Positions 51,601 to 60,190 of a stretch of DNA of 64,000 nucleotides are shown here, one piece after another. The DNA lies in assembly GCF_003001935.1 (NCBI RefSeq), contig NZ_PVNG01000031.1, positions 91,251-155,250 on the forward strand, in the 5' to 3' direction. Origin of the DNA: Nonomuraea fuscirosea. GTDB lineage: Bacteria; Actinomycetota; Actinomycetes; Streptosporangiales; Streptosporangiaceae. Under the pieces are notes generated by a model. It was not told the DNA's origin. It did not search any database and saw only the letters and a list, made by a program, of their open reading frames with translations. A program made the translations under genes and the position numbers. How positions within the stretch are numbered: position 1 is the stretch's first letter; each line of letters starts with the position of its first letter.

Positions 51601-52674
51601 CGCGTTCAGCTCCGCCCGGGCCGCGGCCGCCCACGCCTCGTCGGACTTCGTGTGCGCCCGCGCCGCCGCGGTCGCCGCGCGTCCCGCCGCCCCGGCGGCG
51701 GCCCGTGCGGCGTCGGCCGCCGCCCGCGCGGCCTGTACGGCGACGCGGGAGGCCGCCGCGGCCCGGTCGGCGGCCTCGGCGGCGCGCTGGGCCTGCCGTC
51801 TGGCCTCCGCCGACTCCCGTCCGGCCAGCCCGGCGAGGCGCTGCGCCTCCTGCGCGTCCCGCAGGGCCGCTTCGGACTCCACCTTCGCCCGCTCGGACTG
51901 CGCCACCGCGGAGATCGCCTCGAAGGCCGCCCGGCGCGTCGCCTCAGCGGCGCTCGCCCGCAGGTCGTCCAGCGTCTGGTTCTCGTTGTCCCTGGCCTGG
52001 GCCACCCCCCAGTCGATGGCGACGAACCGCTCCTGCATCTCCTGGCTGCCGTCCTGGAGCGCCCGGTTCGCCGCGGCCTGCACCTCGGGGCCGCCGTCCG
52101 CCATCGCGCGGTTGACGACCGCGCGCAGATCCAGCCGGTACGGCACCCGCCACCCCGACTCGATGAACGTCCCGAGCTCCGCCGCGGACCCGTTGCGCAG
52201 CACCGCGTTCGCGGCGGCCTTGACCTCCGGCCCACCGGCCGCCTTCATCTCGTTCACGCTGGCGCGCAGGTCGATCTCCCTGGCCCGGGCCCAGCCGCCG
52301 TCCAGGAACTTCGCCACGGCATCGGGGGCGTCCGCGATCAGCGCGGCGTTGGCGGCGGCGGACACCTCGGGTCCCCCGCGGGCCTTGATCCGGCCGGCCT
52401 GCTCGCGCTCGTCCTGCGCCGCGAGACGGGGCAACTGGGTGAGGAAGGCGCAGATCGCCGCCTCGTCCCCGAGCAGCGCCTGCTCCGCGGCCGGGCGGAC
52501 GTTCACGCCGCCCGTGACCCAGGCCTCCAGGACCACCTGGCGTTCGCAGGCCGGCGGGTCCGCCGTCGTCGCGGCCCGTACCCCGCTGATCGGGGCGCCC
52601 ATGAGGAGCAACGAGAGCACTACTCCGACGACGCCGGCCTTCTGCCGGCGAGCCCTGTTACATAACGCATTCAT
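48607..52674 (-). CDS. Giant exported ALF-repeat, alanine-rich coiled-coil protein
   Basis: A 1355-residue protein with a signal peptide (GVVGVVLSLLLMGAPISGVRA). It has two rounds of the same layout: four ALF repeats at about 58-225 (EVSAAANAALIADAPDAVAK type), an Ala-rich coiled coil to about 560, three more ALF repeats at about 650-780, another coiled coil to about 945, then a Cys-containing globular C-domain (EWYGHCKWGPEDGLPGYNDC to GFCDAVPPEGTG). ALF-repeat proteins in actinomycetes are often secreted and may carry toxin tails, but I recognise no toxin fold here. The ATG at 52674 is preferred to 52692 because GGTGGGA lies upstream. Confidence 0.88.
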   Translation of the reverse strand: MNALCNRARRQKAGVVGVVLSLLLMGAPISGVRAATTADPPACERQVVLEAWVTGGVNVRPAAEQALLGDEAAICAFLTQLPRLAAQDEREQAGRIKARGGPEVSAAANAALIADAPDAVAKFLDGGWARAREIDLRASVNEMKAAGGPEVKAAANAVLRNGSAAELGTFIESGWRVPYRLDLRAVVNRAMADGGPEVQAAANRALQDGSQEMQERFVAIDWGVAQARDNENQTLDDLRASAAEATRRAAFEAISAVAQSERAKVESEAALRDAQEAQRLAGLAGRESAEARRQAQRAAEAADRAAAASRVAVQAARAAADAARAAAGAAGRAATAAARAHTKSDEAWAAAARAELNANAADEAAAHNRTMQQIGPQITAWFSPINQINDVTQKAYTAIAAADAARANTEAAGRAAEAAGHYAGVSSAEARAAFAAATRAGASAERAKRAVAETVRHADIAKDAAGKARDAATRAVSYAEQAAAAAASAASHAGGAVNAAQLATEHANNAYRAAEDALRAAETAQAVYTAARAADDERLKNEYELELSFARHIGQQAAEARLGEARGFGASMRRYHTPEIDALIAQAADPQADPAVAAGKVRQVARYFATIPGTWTSSAALAALGADDRVLAIEFVRSGLAAAEEQDDRTTLTGLLVTGSPARRAAGQRALDGSWQDVIAFLDDPAYPERAAEEREEVGRILAEARRAGHAETEAAANLALRSDDPADLTKFLEVTHNTAYAIDLRAQVTAIAGDDQYGTEVRNGARVALAGPTAMQAEFLEVDRHRAAERDHATATHNYIATSLMIETSQIAQQAVEFARTAQAAAAEARGAAEAAVGYANDAGKAADQARTFATQAVAHARDAAASAEKAAQAVRTAAAAAKQAQRSAREASLSARWARASAVAAAKDASSAFAAYDAAYASALRANKSAAEAAQIAAEVFEHYRDEAEKYLNSVKGEWYGHCKWGPEDGLPGYNDCNAYVEEILNDPKGPLHDPEGYAKERVEYCKRQFVGKAQDACMSLVLSPLFYFAARGIADQESEAHRLGEEYMTLTALDLVNAMSQYGTASACKNGFGSHWKGTAWNFTDCFTGIMELTDDPDWNQYSRQWKGTFVESLVPEELRFAEYNSILGPMYLHGHLSDRTILSALYESSLATSLRRTLPVGCVLEGGECPFADTAQQLRNVSESLKQTNNQGYIVDGSGRLLDASGLPIANLPPIDDLDKWARYTVESGLHDDLAALEKRLALLYGQAFGLPIAPPAWHLETQLAYRVATREVKLRDDTLRLVMNNPGGFCDAVPPEGTGPDRQRQAVAGCVQAVKMLLPTGTTMTIYYPDPDNPAELLEVTVRGVGRWLD

Positions 52675-52747
52675 CGCCGTCGTTCCCACCATTTCGGTCG
52701 ATGCTTGAGCAGGGAAAGGCCGGCCGGGCTAGCCGACCGGCCGGTGA

Positions 52748-55114
52748 TCAGCTGACGACCCGCAGCTCCAGCAGGGTCTCCCGGCAGTTGTCCGGATAGT
52801 CGGGATGCCCCTCGTCACAGGTCGTATCCGTACGTCCGAACTGCTCGCTCTCGTCCCGCTCGACGCGCTTGGTCCGCTCGGCGCCGGAGGCCACGTTCAC
52901 CACGGTCGCGTCCACGTCGTGACCGGCTCCCGGTGAACGGCTGTCGCCCTGGACCTCGTAGACGTTCGGGATGCGGATCTTCACGTAGCCCGTGGGCGCG
53001 AGGACCTTGAAGCACACCGCCGTCACGCCGAGATGCGGCTCGCCGATCTCGGTCTCGCCGTTCAGCAGGCCGGGGAACACCTTGATCACGCCGACCCCGT
53101 TCTCCGGGGACGCGGTGCACGAGACCCAGATGATCCCGCCGTTCCCGGAGACCAGCTCGAAGTTCTTCGCCTCGGCCGCCTGGGTGCCCCAGTCGGCCTG
53201 CCCGGAGGTGCCGGCGTACTCGTGCCGGTAGGTCACGGGATAGGCGAACTTCTCCAGGATGGAGTCAGGGCGAACGGCTGGCCGCATGGTGACCCTGGCC
53301 GGCACCGCGGGCCCGTAGTAGCGGCCCAGCACCTGCGCGATCTGGCTGCCCGGCCGGTAGAGGAACAGGAAGCCCTGCCCGCCGGAGCTGCGGTGGTCCC
53401 AGGCGATGATGCGGTCGGCCGCGCTCTTCAGGTCGTAGCTGCCGATGCCGGCCGAGCTGTGGAACACCGCGCTGAACGCGTTGCCCGTGCCGTGCTTGAG
53501 GATCCAGGCGGTCGCCGCGCCCGGACGGTACAGCACCAGGTGATCCAGCTTCCCCGTGTGCTCGTAGTCGTAGGCGACCACCTGGTCCCGCACGTCCTCC
53601 AGGTTGTAGCCGCCGATGCCGGCCGAGGTGTGGAACACCGCGCTGAACGAGTTCCCCGTGCCGTGCTTGAGGATCCAGACGGTTCCCGTGCCCGGGCGGT
53701 AGGCCACCAGGTGATCCGGCTTGCCCGAACCGTCGTAGTCGTAGGCGATGATCCGGTCGGCGGCGCTCTTCAGGTCGTAGCCGCCGATTCCGGTCGTCCT
53801 GTTCAGCACCGCGCTGAACGAGTTCCCCGCGCCGTGCTTGAGGATCCAGACCGTCTCCGCGCCCGGACGGTACAGCAGCAGATGGTCGAGCTTTCCCGTG
53901 TGCTCGTAGTCGAAGGCCACCACCTGATCCCGGGCGTCCTTCATGTTGTAGCCGCCGATCCCGGCGTCGGTCGAGGCGTAGACCGGTGTGAACGTGTTCC
54001 CGCTGCCGTGCTTGAGTATGTGCACCGTCCCGACCCCAGGGCGGTACAGCAGCAGGTGGTCCAGCTTGCCGGAACTCTCGTAGTCGAAGGCGATGATCCG
54101 GTCGGCCGCGCTCTTCAGGTCGTAGCCGCCGATTCCCGTGGTCGAGGAGAGGACCGGGACGTAGGTGCCGTCCGGGCCACGCTTGACGATGGAGACGCGC
54201 TGCCCGCCCGGGCGGTACAGCAGCAGATGGTCCAGCTTTCCCGTGTGCTCGTAGTCGAAGGCCACCACCTGATCCCGGGCGTCTTTCAGGTCATAGCCGC
54301 CGATGCCCTCCACCTGGGCTCCGTACGTGGCGAAATCCGCGGTGGGCTCCCCCGCGACCAGACGGACCCAGTTCGCCAGGTCGTCCACGCGCACCGCGTC
54401 GGCGCCGCGCGGCCCGTCCTCGGCCGCGCCGAGGCAGCCGCCCTGCCCGGCGCCGATGCCGAGCCCGACGAGCTCGGGGCCGCTGCCGCCGGTACGGAAG
54501 ACCGGCGCGCCCGCGTCGCCCTGGCACGCGCTCACGTCGCCCGCGTCGGCGCCGGTCCAGCCGAACGAGCCGGCGCTCACGGTGCCGGCCACGACCGGCG
54601 CGGCGTGCAGCCGGCGCGGCGCCCACTCCTGCGCGGTCCTGCCGAAGCCGGCGACCTGCAACGCGTCCCCTTCGGCCGGGGCGGTGGCGCTGACCCTGAC
54701 CGGGGCGACGTCGATCACCCGCAGGGCCAGCCGGACCAGCGCCACGTCCCGGTCGCGGTGCGGGTGGATCCAGTCCACGGGCAGCACGCGCCCGCCCGTG
54801 CCGAGCAGGTCCGTCCTGCCGACCGTCACGGTCGTCGCCAGCGTCGGCGCGCCGGTCGAGACGGACTGCCCCGCGGCGGCGAGGCAGCTGGCGGCGGTGA
54901 GCACGTACTGCGAGCTGACCAGGGCGCCGGTGCACCCGTGCAACTCACCGACGGTCACCTTCGCCACGAAACCCCACGTGCCGTCGGCGACCTGGCTCCC
55001 GCCCCGCACCGCCTGGGCCGGGGTCGCCCCCGCCCAGAGCACGATCGACGAGACAGCCAGGGACAACGCGAGGGTGATGACGGATAAGAAGCGGAATGTT
55101 CGCTGGAGGTTCAC
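52748..55114 (-). CDS. Exported trypsin-fold pseudoprotease with six propeller-like repeats
   Basis: A 788-residue protein with a signal peptide (FLSVITLALSLAVSSIVLWA). Residues about 36-265 have the trypsin fold (VRGGSQVADGTWGFVAKVTV, ALVSSQYVLTAASC), but the catalytic residues are altered: His is Ser76 (TAASC), Ser is Ala201 (CQGDAGAPVF), and only Asp123 remains. So it should be inactive. Six ~57-residue repeats follow, then a C-terminal domain of about 170 residues (YEVQGDSRSPGAGHDVDATV). Streptomyces proteins with TAASC/GDAG pseudoproteases joined to repeats are a known type. It begins the pair with the ALF-repeat gene (73-base gap). Start GTG 55114 chosen for the signal peptide. Confidence 0.88.
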   Translation of the reverse strand: MNLQRTFRFLSVITLALSLAVSSIVLWAGATPAQAVRGGSQVADGTWGFVAKVTVGELHGCTGALVSSQYVLTAASCLAAAGQSVSTGAPTLATTVTVGRTDLLGTGGRVLPVDWIHPHRDRDVALVRLALRVIDVAPVRVSATAPAEGDALQVAGFGRTAQEWAPRRLHAAPVVAGTVSAGSFGWTGADAGDVSACQGDAGAPVFRTGGSGPELVGLGIGAGQGGCLGAAEDGPRGADAVRVDDLANWVRLVAGEPTADFATYGAQVEGIGGYDLKDARDQVVAFDYEHTGKLDHLLLYRPGGQRVSIVKRGPDGTYVPVLSSTTGIGGYDLKSAADRIIAFDYESSGKLDHLLLYRPGVGTVHILKHGSGNTFTPVYASTDAGIGGYNMKDARDQVVAFDYEHTGKLDHLLLYRPGAETVWILKHGAGNSFSAVLNRTTGIGGYDLKSAADRIIAYDYDGSGKPDHLVAYRPGTGTVWILKHGTGNSFSAVFHTSAGIGGYNLEDVRDQVVAYDYEHTGKLDHLVLYRPGAATAWILKHGTGNAFSAVFHSSAGIGSYDLKSAADRIIAWDHRSSGGQGFLFLYRPGSQIAQVLGRYYGPAVPARVTMRPAVRPDSILEKFAYPVTYRHEYAGTSGQADWGTQAAEAKNFELVSGNGGIIWVSCTASPENGVGVIKVFPGLLNGETEIGEPHLGVTAVCFKVLAPTGYVKIRIPNVYEVQGDSRSPGAGHDVDATVVNVASGAERTKRVERDESEQFGRTDTTCDEGHPDYPDNCRETLLELRVVS
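53278..54307 (-). repeat. Six ~171-base FG-GAP/VCBS-like repeats in two alternating types
   Basis: Six repeats of about 57 residues begin GIGGYDLK or a close variant and contain FDYEHTGKLDHLLLYRPG and TVWILKHGTGN. Odd and even copies differ in a fixed way: DARDQVVAFDYEHTGKLDHL in copies 1, 3 and 5 versus SAADRIIAFDYESSGKLDHL in copies 2, 4 and 6. Some odd copies are nearly identical over about 60 bases, implying duplication of a two-repeat unit. Confidence 0.85.
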
Positions 55115-55224
55115 GGCATGATTCTGGGAGCCGATCTTCGAGCGAACCAGGACAGCAACCGGACACTCAGCGGGCACTTCGCGGGAAATGTCCGGATCGT
55201 CGCGGTGGGCTCGGATCTACGGGC

Positions 55225-55611
55225 TCAGGGCCAGGTCCTGGCCTCCGCGTCGAACAGCGCGGCGTCGCTCTCCACGGGCAGCACGCACAGGAGATGGCCG
55301 CCGGGCGCGCGCAGCGTGCGGCACTCCTGCCACCGCCCCACCTCGCTCGCGCCCAGGTCGATCAGGCGCCTGGTCTCCGCCTCGACGTCGTCGGTCTCGA
55401 AGTCCACGTGGATGCGGGGCGCGTCGTCGACCGACTGCACGGCCACGTGCGGGGCGACCTCGGGCAGGGCGCCGTGCAGGGAGATGAACTGCTCCTCCGA
55501 AGGCAGCGGGCGGGCGGTGGCCCCCAGCGCCGCGGCCCAGAAGGCGGCGGCCGCCTCGGCCTCGGGTGCGGGGGTGTCGATCAGGAAGGCGTACACACGA
55601 CTGCGATGCAT
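55225..55611 (-). CDS. VOC/glyoxalase-type protein
   Basis: A 128-residue protein with the vicinal-oxygen-chelate pattern: RVYAFLIDTPAPEAEAAAAF then WAAALGATARPLPSEEQFIS, and APRIHVDFETDDVEAETRRL with GAPGGHLLCVLPV-like end (RAPGGHLLCVLPVESDAALF). It is a single VOC module, so it would dimerise. Whether it binds a metal, a drug or nothing is not clear. The start is ATG 55611 or ATG 55620; neither has a strong ribosome binding site. Confidence 0.85.
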   Translation of the reverse strand: MHRSRVYAFLIDTPAPEAEAAAAFWAAALGATARPLPSEEQFISLHGALPEVAPHVAVQSVDDAPRIHVDFETDDVEAETRRLIDLGASEVGRWQECRTLRAPGGHLLCVLPVESDAALFDAEARTWP

Positions 55612-55660
55612 GTGAATCATGCTAGGCACACGGCACGCGCCGGCCGGTACGGGATCCTGC

Positions 55661-55684
55661 CCAGACCTTTTCCGTCAGGTGAAC
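55661..55684 (+). promoter_or_regulatory. Conserved upstream element of the first membrane-propeller paralogue
   Basis: CCAGACC-n-TTTCCG-n-CA-n-GTGA lies here and again at 60191, upstream of the third paralogue (19 of 22 bases identical). It lies 55-78 bases before the start. The second paralogue, which begins 26 bases after the first, has only CCAGACC (57902). It may be a shared promoter or operator element kept from duplication. Confidence 0.5.
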
Positions 55685-55738
55685 GGCGGGCCTGATCGGA
55701 CCCCTGCCACAGTCGGGCGGGTGGAAGGCGACGAGCTC

Positions 55739-57931
55739 ATGGAGCGGCTGGCGCGCTTCGGGGTGCTGCGCCGGAGCTACGGCGACGCCGCCCGCCATCT
55801 GGTGCCCCTGCTCGCGCCGTGCGCGCTCGTGCTCGTGCCGCTGGGCCTGCTCGCCACGCCGATCCTGATCCTCGCCCTGAACGGCCAGGTCATCGTGGTC
55901 GACCAGGAGCCGGAGCTGACGGCGGTGCCCGCCGGCGCCCTGGCGGTGTGGGCGGCGGTGGTGCTGGTCACCTGGCTCGTCCTGGCGGTGCTGGTCTTCC
56001 CCGCGGTCGTGATGATCGCCGCGGGACGGCTGCTCGGCCGGCGGGTGCCGCCGGTGGCCGCGCTGCGGGCGGCGGCACGGCGGGCGCCCGCCCTGCTCGC
56101 CCTGGCCGGGCTCGCCGTCCTGGTGCTGGCCGTCGCTGCGGGCGCGTTCGGGGTGCTGCTGGTGCTCGGGCCGGTGTGGATGGGGATCGCCGGGACGGTG
56201 CTGGTCCTGGCCGCCATGCCCGCGCTGATGGCCGTGCCGGGCGTCGTGCTGGAGGGCCGCTCGCCCTGGGCCGCCGTCGTGCGCGCGTACCGGCTGAGCG
56301 CCCGGTGGATGCACGTGACCGCGTTCACGCTGCTGATCGGCACGGTCGCGGTGCCGGCGCTGGCCACATGGGCGCTCGATCGGGGGGTGGACGGTCTGAC
56401 CGGTCCCGCCCTGACGATCGTGTCCGGTACGGCGGGATTCGCCCTGTCACTGCTGATCGTGCCGTTCCAGGCCATGCTGGTCGCCCGCCAGTTCCTGTAC
56501 CACCTGGCCGCGCTCCGCGACGCCGGCGCGTTCGGCGACCTCGTCGAACGGCTGCCCGCCGGGCCGCCCGGTCCGGCCAGGCCCGTGCCCGTCCTGGCGT
56601 CGCTGCTCCTGCCGGGGCTGGCGTTCGGCGCCACCGTGCTGGTCAACCCGCTGGGCTGGCCGGAGGTCGCCGAGACGTACGCGCAGGAGGTGCTCGCCCG
56701 CGATCCCGCCTACTTCGACGAAGGCTCGGCGCACGTGTCCACGACGGAGCTGCGGGCCGCGTTCGCCGGGCCCGGCGAGGGCGTGACGGTGCTGACCGAC
56801 TCCGGTTTCGACTCCGCATCCAAGCTGCTGACCTGCTCCGACGCCCGGTGCACGCGCCTGTCGAACCGCTGGACCGGCCAGAATGAGGAGCTGCGCCAGG
56901 GCATCCGCCCGCCGTCGGCCGCCACCCGGCTGCCCGACGGGCGGCTCCTGCTGGTGCGGTGGGAGCCGACGGTGCGCGGGCGCGGGTGGCGGGCCCGGCT
57001 GCTGATCTGCGACGGGCGCGGCTGCGCCGAGGCGCCGGGCGGTCGGTACGTCACTCAGGTGCGGGATCCGTACCCGCGCCTGAACCTGGCCCTGGCCGCG
57101 CGCCCCGGCGGCGGCGTGGTGCTCGCCCAGGCCGCCGAGGTGCCGTCCGGCGACCTCGGGCCGTCGACGACGGAGACGCTCTCGCTCGTCGTGTGCGACG
57201 ACGTCGCCTGCACGCGACCACGGACGAAAGCGGTCGCGCAGGTGGATTCCCGGGCGTTCGTCCGGGCTCCGCACAGCCTGGCCATCGCCATGGGGCCGGA
57301 CGGACGCGCGGTCGCCGCGCGCCTGGACAGCCTGACCGGCGCCCTGCACGTGATCTCCTGCGCGGACCCGGCCTGTGAGCGGGTACAGGTGCGGCGGCCG
57401 GTCCCCCCGATCCTGCCGGACCTGGACGCGGCGGAGCCGGGCGAGGTCAACCGGCTTTTCGACGAGTCCCGCGAGCACGGTGATCGGGCCGGGGCGTCGC
57501 TGGTCGTACGGGCGGACGGCCGGCCGCTGATCGCCTACCGCAGTACGGCCGACGGCGCGGTGCTGCTGCTGGACTGCCGTACCCCGGACTGCGCGGCGGC
57601 CGGCTCGCGCACGCTCGCCCCCGCCGGAGCCGAGCACGCCGCCCCCGCGCTGGTCCTGGACCGGTCGGGGCGGGCGCTGATCGCCTACCAGGACCTCGAA
57701 GGCCGCCGCCTCATGCTCGCCACCTGTGCGGGACTCGACTGCGTCACCACCCCGGTACGGAACATGCGCCACGGACCCGGCCCCGCCCTGGCCATGACGC
57801 TGGACGCCCGGGGACGGCCCGCGATCGTGTGGACGGACGCCGGCGAGAGCGCCGGCGCGGAAGTGGTCGTCACCGTGCCGCTCAACCTGCCCTGGCCCCA
57901 CCAGACCCGATCGTCGCGCGCCGCGCGGTGA
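55739..57931 (+). CDS. Membrane protein with six-C-x4-C extracellular propeller-like domain, paralogue 1
   Basis: A 730-residue protein, first of three tandem paralogues. The N-terminal ~330 residues hold about seven membrane segments of a YciC/GPDPase-membrane-like type (LLAPCALVLVPLGLLATPIL; VPGVVLEGRSPWAAVVRAYR; VLASLLLPGLAFGATVLVNP). The following ~400 residues carry six C-x4-C motifs at roughly 60-residue spacing: LLTCSDARC, LLICDGRGC, VVCDDVAC, ISCADPAC, LLDCRTPDC and LATCAGLDC. With an odd number of membrane segments and N-in, this domain faces outward, fitting disulfides. ATG 55739 is used; GTG 55721 is possible. No family name known to me. Confidence 0.88.
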   Translation: MERLARFGVLRRSYGDAARHLVPLLAPCALVLVPLGLLATPILILALNGQVIVVDQEPELTAVPAGALAVWAAVVLVTWLVLAVLVFPAVVMIAAGRLLGRRVPPVAALRAAARRAPALLALAGLAVLVLAVAAGAFGVLLVLGPVWMGIAGTVLVLAAMPALMAVPGVVLEGRSPWAAVVRAYRLSARWMHVTAFTLLIGTVAVPALATWALDRGVDGLTGPALTIVSGTAGFALSLLIVPFQAMLVARQFLYHLAALRDAGAFGDLVERLPAGPPGPARPVPVLASLLLPGLAFGATVLVNPLGWPEVAETYAQEVLARDPAYFDEGSAHVSTTELRAAFAGPGEGVTVLTDSGFDSASKLLTCSDARCTRLSNRWTGQNEELRQGIRPPSAATRLPDGRLLLVRWEPTVRGRGWRARLLICDGRGCAEAPGGRYVTQVRDPYPRLNLALAARPGGGVVLAQAAEVPSGDLGPSTTETLSLVVCDDVACTRPRTKAVAQVDSRAFVRAPHSLAIAMGPDGRAVAARLDSLTGALHVISCADPACERVQVRRPVPPILPDLDAAEPGEVNRLFDESREHGDRAGASLVVRADGRPLIAYRSTADGAVLLLDCRTPDCAAAGSRTLAPAGAEHAAPALVLDRSGRALIAYQDLEGRRLMLATCAGLDCVTTPVRNMRHGPGPALAMTLDARGRPAIVWTDAGESAGAEVVVTVPLNLPWPHQTRSSRAAR

Positions 57932-57957
57932 TCCCGGCGAACAGCCCGAGAGGGACG

Positions 57958-60141
57958 ATGAGCCGACCGACCGATGAGAGACCCGCCGTCACGGCGGATC
58001 ACGAGGACGCCCGGTACGACATGCGGCGGTTGGGCGTGCTCTGGCTCGCCTACGCCGCCGCCGCGCGGCACCTGGTGCGGCTGCTCCCACCCGTGCTGCT
58101 GATCTTTCCGCCGCTCGTCCTGCTCGCGGTGCCGGCGCTGCTCCTCGTCGTGGACGAGTCCTCGACGGCGGTGGTCAACGGCAGTTTCGCCCTGATCGGC
58201 CCGCCAGGCCCGCCGGTGCTGGTGTGGTCGGCGGCGGTGCTGGTCGCCTCGACGGCCGGGCTGGTGGTGGCGCTGCCCGCGACGGTGCTGCTCGCCGCCG
58301 GACGGCTCACCGGCAGGCACGTCTCCACCTCGGACGCGTTGCGGATCACGGTCCGGCGCCTGCCCGCGATGGCGGCGTTGCTCCTGCGGAGCGCGGTCGT
58401 GGTCGCGGCGATCATGGCGGTCTGGTACGCCCTCCTCGTGGGGATGCGGGCGCAGATCGCGGCCTACGTCGTGATGACGGTGCTGTTCCTGCTGGCGATG
58501 CCGTGCCTGCTGGCCGTGGCGGTCGTGATGCTGGAGGGCCGGTCCGCGACGGGGCCGATCCTGCGCGCGTACCGGCTGGCGGGCGGCGCCACCTGGGGGA
58601 CCGCGTTCACCCTGGCGTTCGGCGTCGTGCTCTTCCCCGTGCTGGCCACGCAGGCGGTGAGCTGGGCGGCGGCCGGCACGCCGCTGCTGCGGGCCGGGGC
58701 GGCCTCCGTCGTGGCGCTCGTCGGCGTGCCGTTCCAGGCGACCGTGATCGCCCGCCTGTTCCTGCATCGCCTGACCGAGAGGGGGGCGCCAGCCGAGTTC
58801 GACGCGATCGTGGACGGCCTGCCCGGGAGCGCGCCGCGCCCCATCAGGCCCGTGCCGCTCCTCGCCGGGCTGCTGCTGCCCGGCCTGCTGTACGGCGGCG
58901 CCGTACTCGTCAATCCGCTGGATCTGCTGGAGGTCTCCGAGACGGTCATCACCGTGAGCAGGTCGGGCGAGCCCGACGTCGCGGTGTCCACGGAGGGCGG
59001 GCGCTCGAAACCGACGCTCGAACGGTCCGAACTGCGCGCCATGTACGCCGGCCAGGGCGGGCGCATGGTCATGCTCATGGACGGCTCCCGAGCGGCGAAG
59101 CTGCTGACCTGCGCGGACAGCCGCTGCGCCCGGGCCCGGCTCACCTGGGCCGAGCCGGAGGCCGTGGAAGGCGAGTACCCGGTGGCCGGCGCCCGGCTGG
59201 CGGACGGCCGCCTCGCCCTGACGACCTGGGCGATCGACGACATGTACCAGTGGGTGTGGGACGAGAACTGGAACGCCCGGCTCAGGCTGATGCTCTGCGA
59301 CTCCGAGGCGTGCGCCCCGGCGGCCGGCGACCCGCCCCTCGCGAAGGTGACGCAGGCCGCCAGGAGCAGGGTGCTCGCCCTGGCGGCCCGGCCCGGCGGC
59401 GGCCTGCTGCTCGCCCAGCTCCGTCCGATCCCCACGTGGAAGGAGAAGGACGGCTTCACGGAGGTGATCTCGGTCACCACGTGCGACGATCCGGCCTGCG
59501 CCCGGCGGCGCACCGAGGAGGTCGCCCGGCTGCCCGGCAACGAGGAGACGGAATTCATGCGCCAACTCGTCGCCGCGGTGGGCCCGGACGACCGGCCCGT
59601 CGTCCTCGCCTTCGACCGCCACACCGGTTCCATGGTGGTGACCTCCTGCGACGACCCCGCCTGCACCCGTACCAGGACGGGCCGGCCGCTGCCGGACGAG
59701 TCGCTCCCCCGCTACTCCGACCGGGAGAAGCGGGCGCACGCCGCCCTGGCGATCCGGGCCGACGGCCGCCCGCTGATCGTCTACCGGGACGTGAAGAACG
59801 ACGCCGTGAAGCTGCTCGACTGCCTCGACCGCGCCTGCGCGCGGGCCGGCACGGCGACGCTCACCGAACCCGGCGACCACCACTCGAAGCCGGCGCTGGC
59901 GCTGAGCCGGGACGGTCGCGCGTTCGTGGCCTACCAGAACCTCGACCACGCCCAGGTCGTCATCGCCACCTGCACGGGAACGCGCTGCGCACGGACCCCG
60001 GTCGCGCGGATCCGGCACGACGGCGACCACGGCCTGACCATGGCACTGGACGACCGCGAGCGGCCGGTGCTCGGCTGGATCGACGCCATCGGAGAGAACG
60101 AGTGGGTCCTGGTCGTGACCACCCCGCTCACGCTGCGGTAG
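57958..60141 (+). CDS. Membrane protein with six-C-x4-C extracellular propeller-like domain, paralogue 2
   Basis: A 727-residue protein with the same architecture: about seven membrane segments (LVRLLPPVLLIFPPLVLLAV; VAVVMLEGRSATGPILRAYR; PLLAGLLLPGLLYGGAVLVN) and an extracellular part with six C-x4-C motifs (LLTCADSRC, LMLCDSEAC, VTTCDDPAC, VTSCDDPAC, LLDCLDRAC, IATCTGTRC). The repeated LALAARPGGG, LAIRADGRPLIVYRD and LALSRDGRAFVAYQN strands suggest a six-bladed propeller. GAGAGGGA precedes the ATG. It starts 26 bases after paralogue 1, so they share a transcript. Confidence 0.88.
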   Translation: MSRPTDERPAVTADHEDARYDMRRLGVLWLAYAAAARHLVRLLPPVLLIFPPLVLLAVPALLLVVDESSTAVVNGSFALIGPPGPPVLVWSAAVLVASTAGLVVALPATVLLAAGRLTGRHVSTSDALRITVRRLPAMAALLLRSAVVVAAIMAVWYALLVGMRAQIAAYVVMTVLFLLAMPCLLAVAVVMLEGRSATGPILRAYRLAGGATWGTAFTLAFGVVLFPVLATQAVSWAAAGTPLLRAGAASVVALVGVPFQATVIARLFLHRLTERGAPAEFDAIVDGLPGSAPRPIRPVPLLAGLLLPGLLYGGAVLVNPLDLLEVSETVITVSRSGEPDVAVSTEGGRSKPTLERSELRAMYAGQGGRMVMLMDGSRAAKLLTCADSRCARARLTWAEPEAVEGEYPVAGARLADGRLALTTWAIDDMYQWVWDENWNARLRLMLCDSEACAPAAGDPPLAKVTQAARSRVLALAARPGGGLLLAQLRPIPTWKEKDGFTEVISVTTCDDPACARRRTEEVARLPGNEETEFMRQLVAAVGPDDRPVVLAFDRHTGSMVVTSCDDPACTRTRTGRPLPDESLPRYSDREKRAHAALAIRADGRPLIVYRDVKNDAVKLLDCLDRACARAGTATLTEPGDHHSKPALALSRDGRAFVAYQNLDHAQVVIATCTGTRCARTPVARIRHDGDHGLTMALDDRERPVLGWIDAIGENEWVLVVTTPLTLR

Positions 60142-60190
60142 AGCACGCACGTCGGTCATACGTGATCGGCGGTCGCGCGGCCACCTCGGG

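Noticed and set aside
53278..54307. Regularly spaced repeats that might suggest a CRISPR array
   Set aside because: Period is about 171 bases and the repeats are coding blades; there are no short identical repeats with unique spacers.
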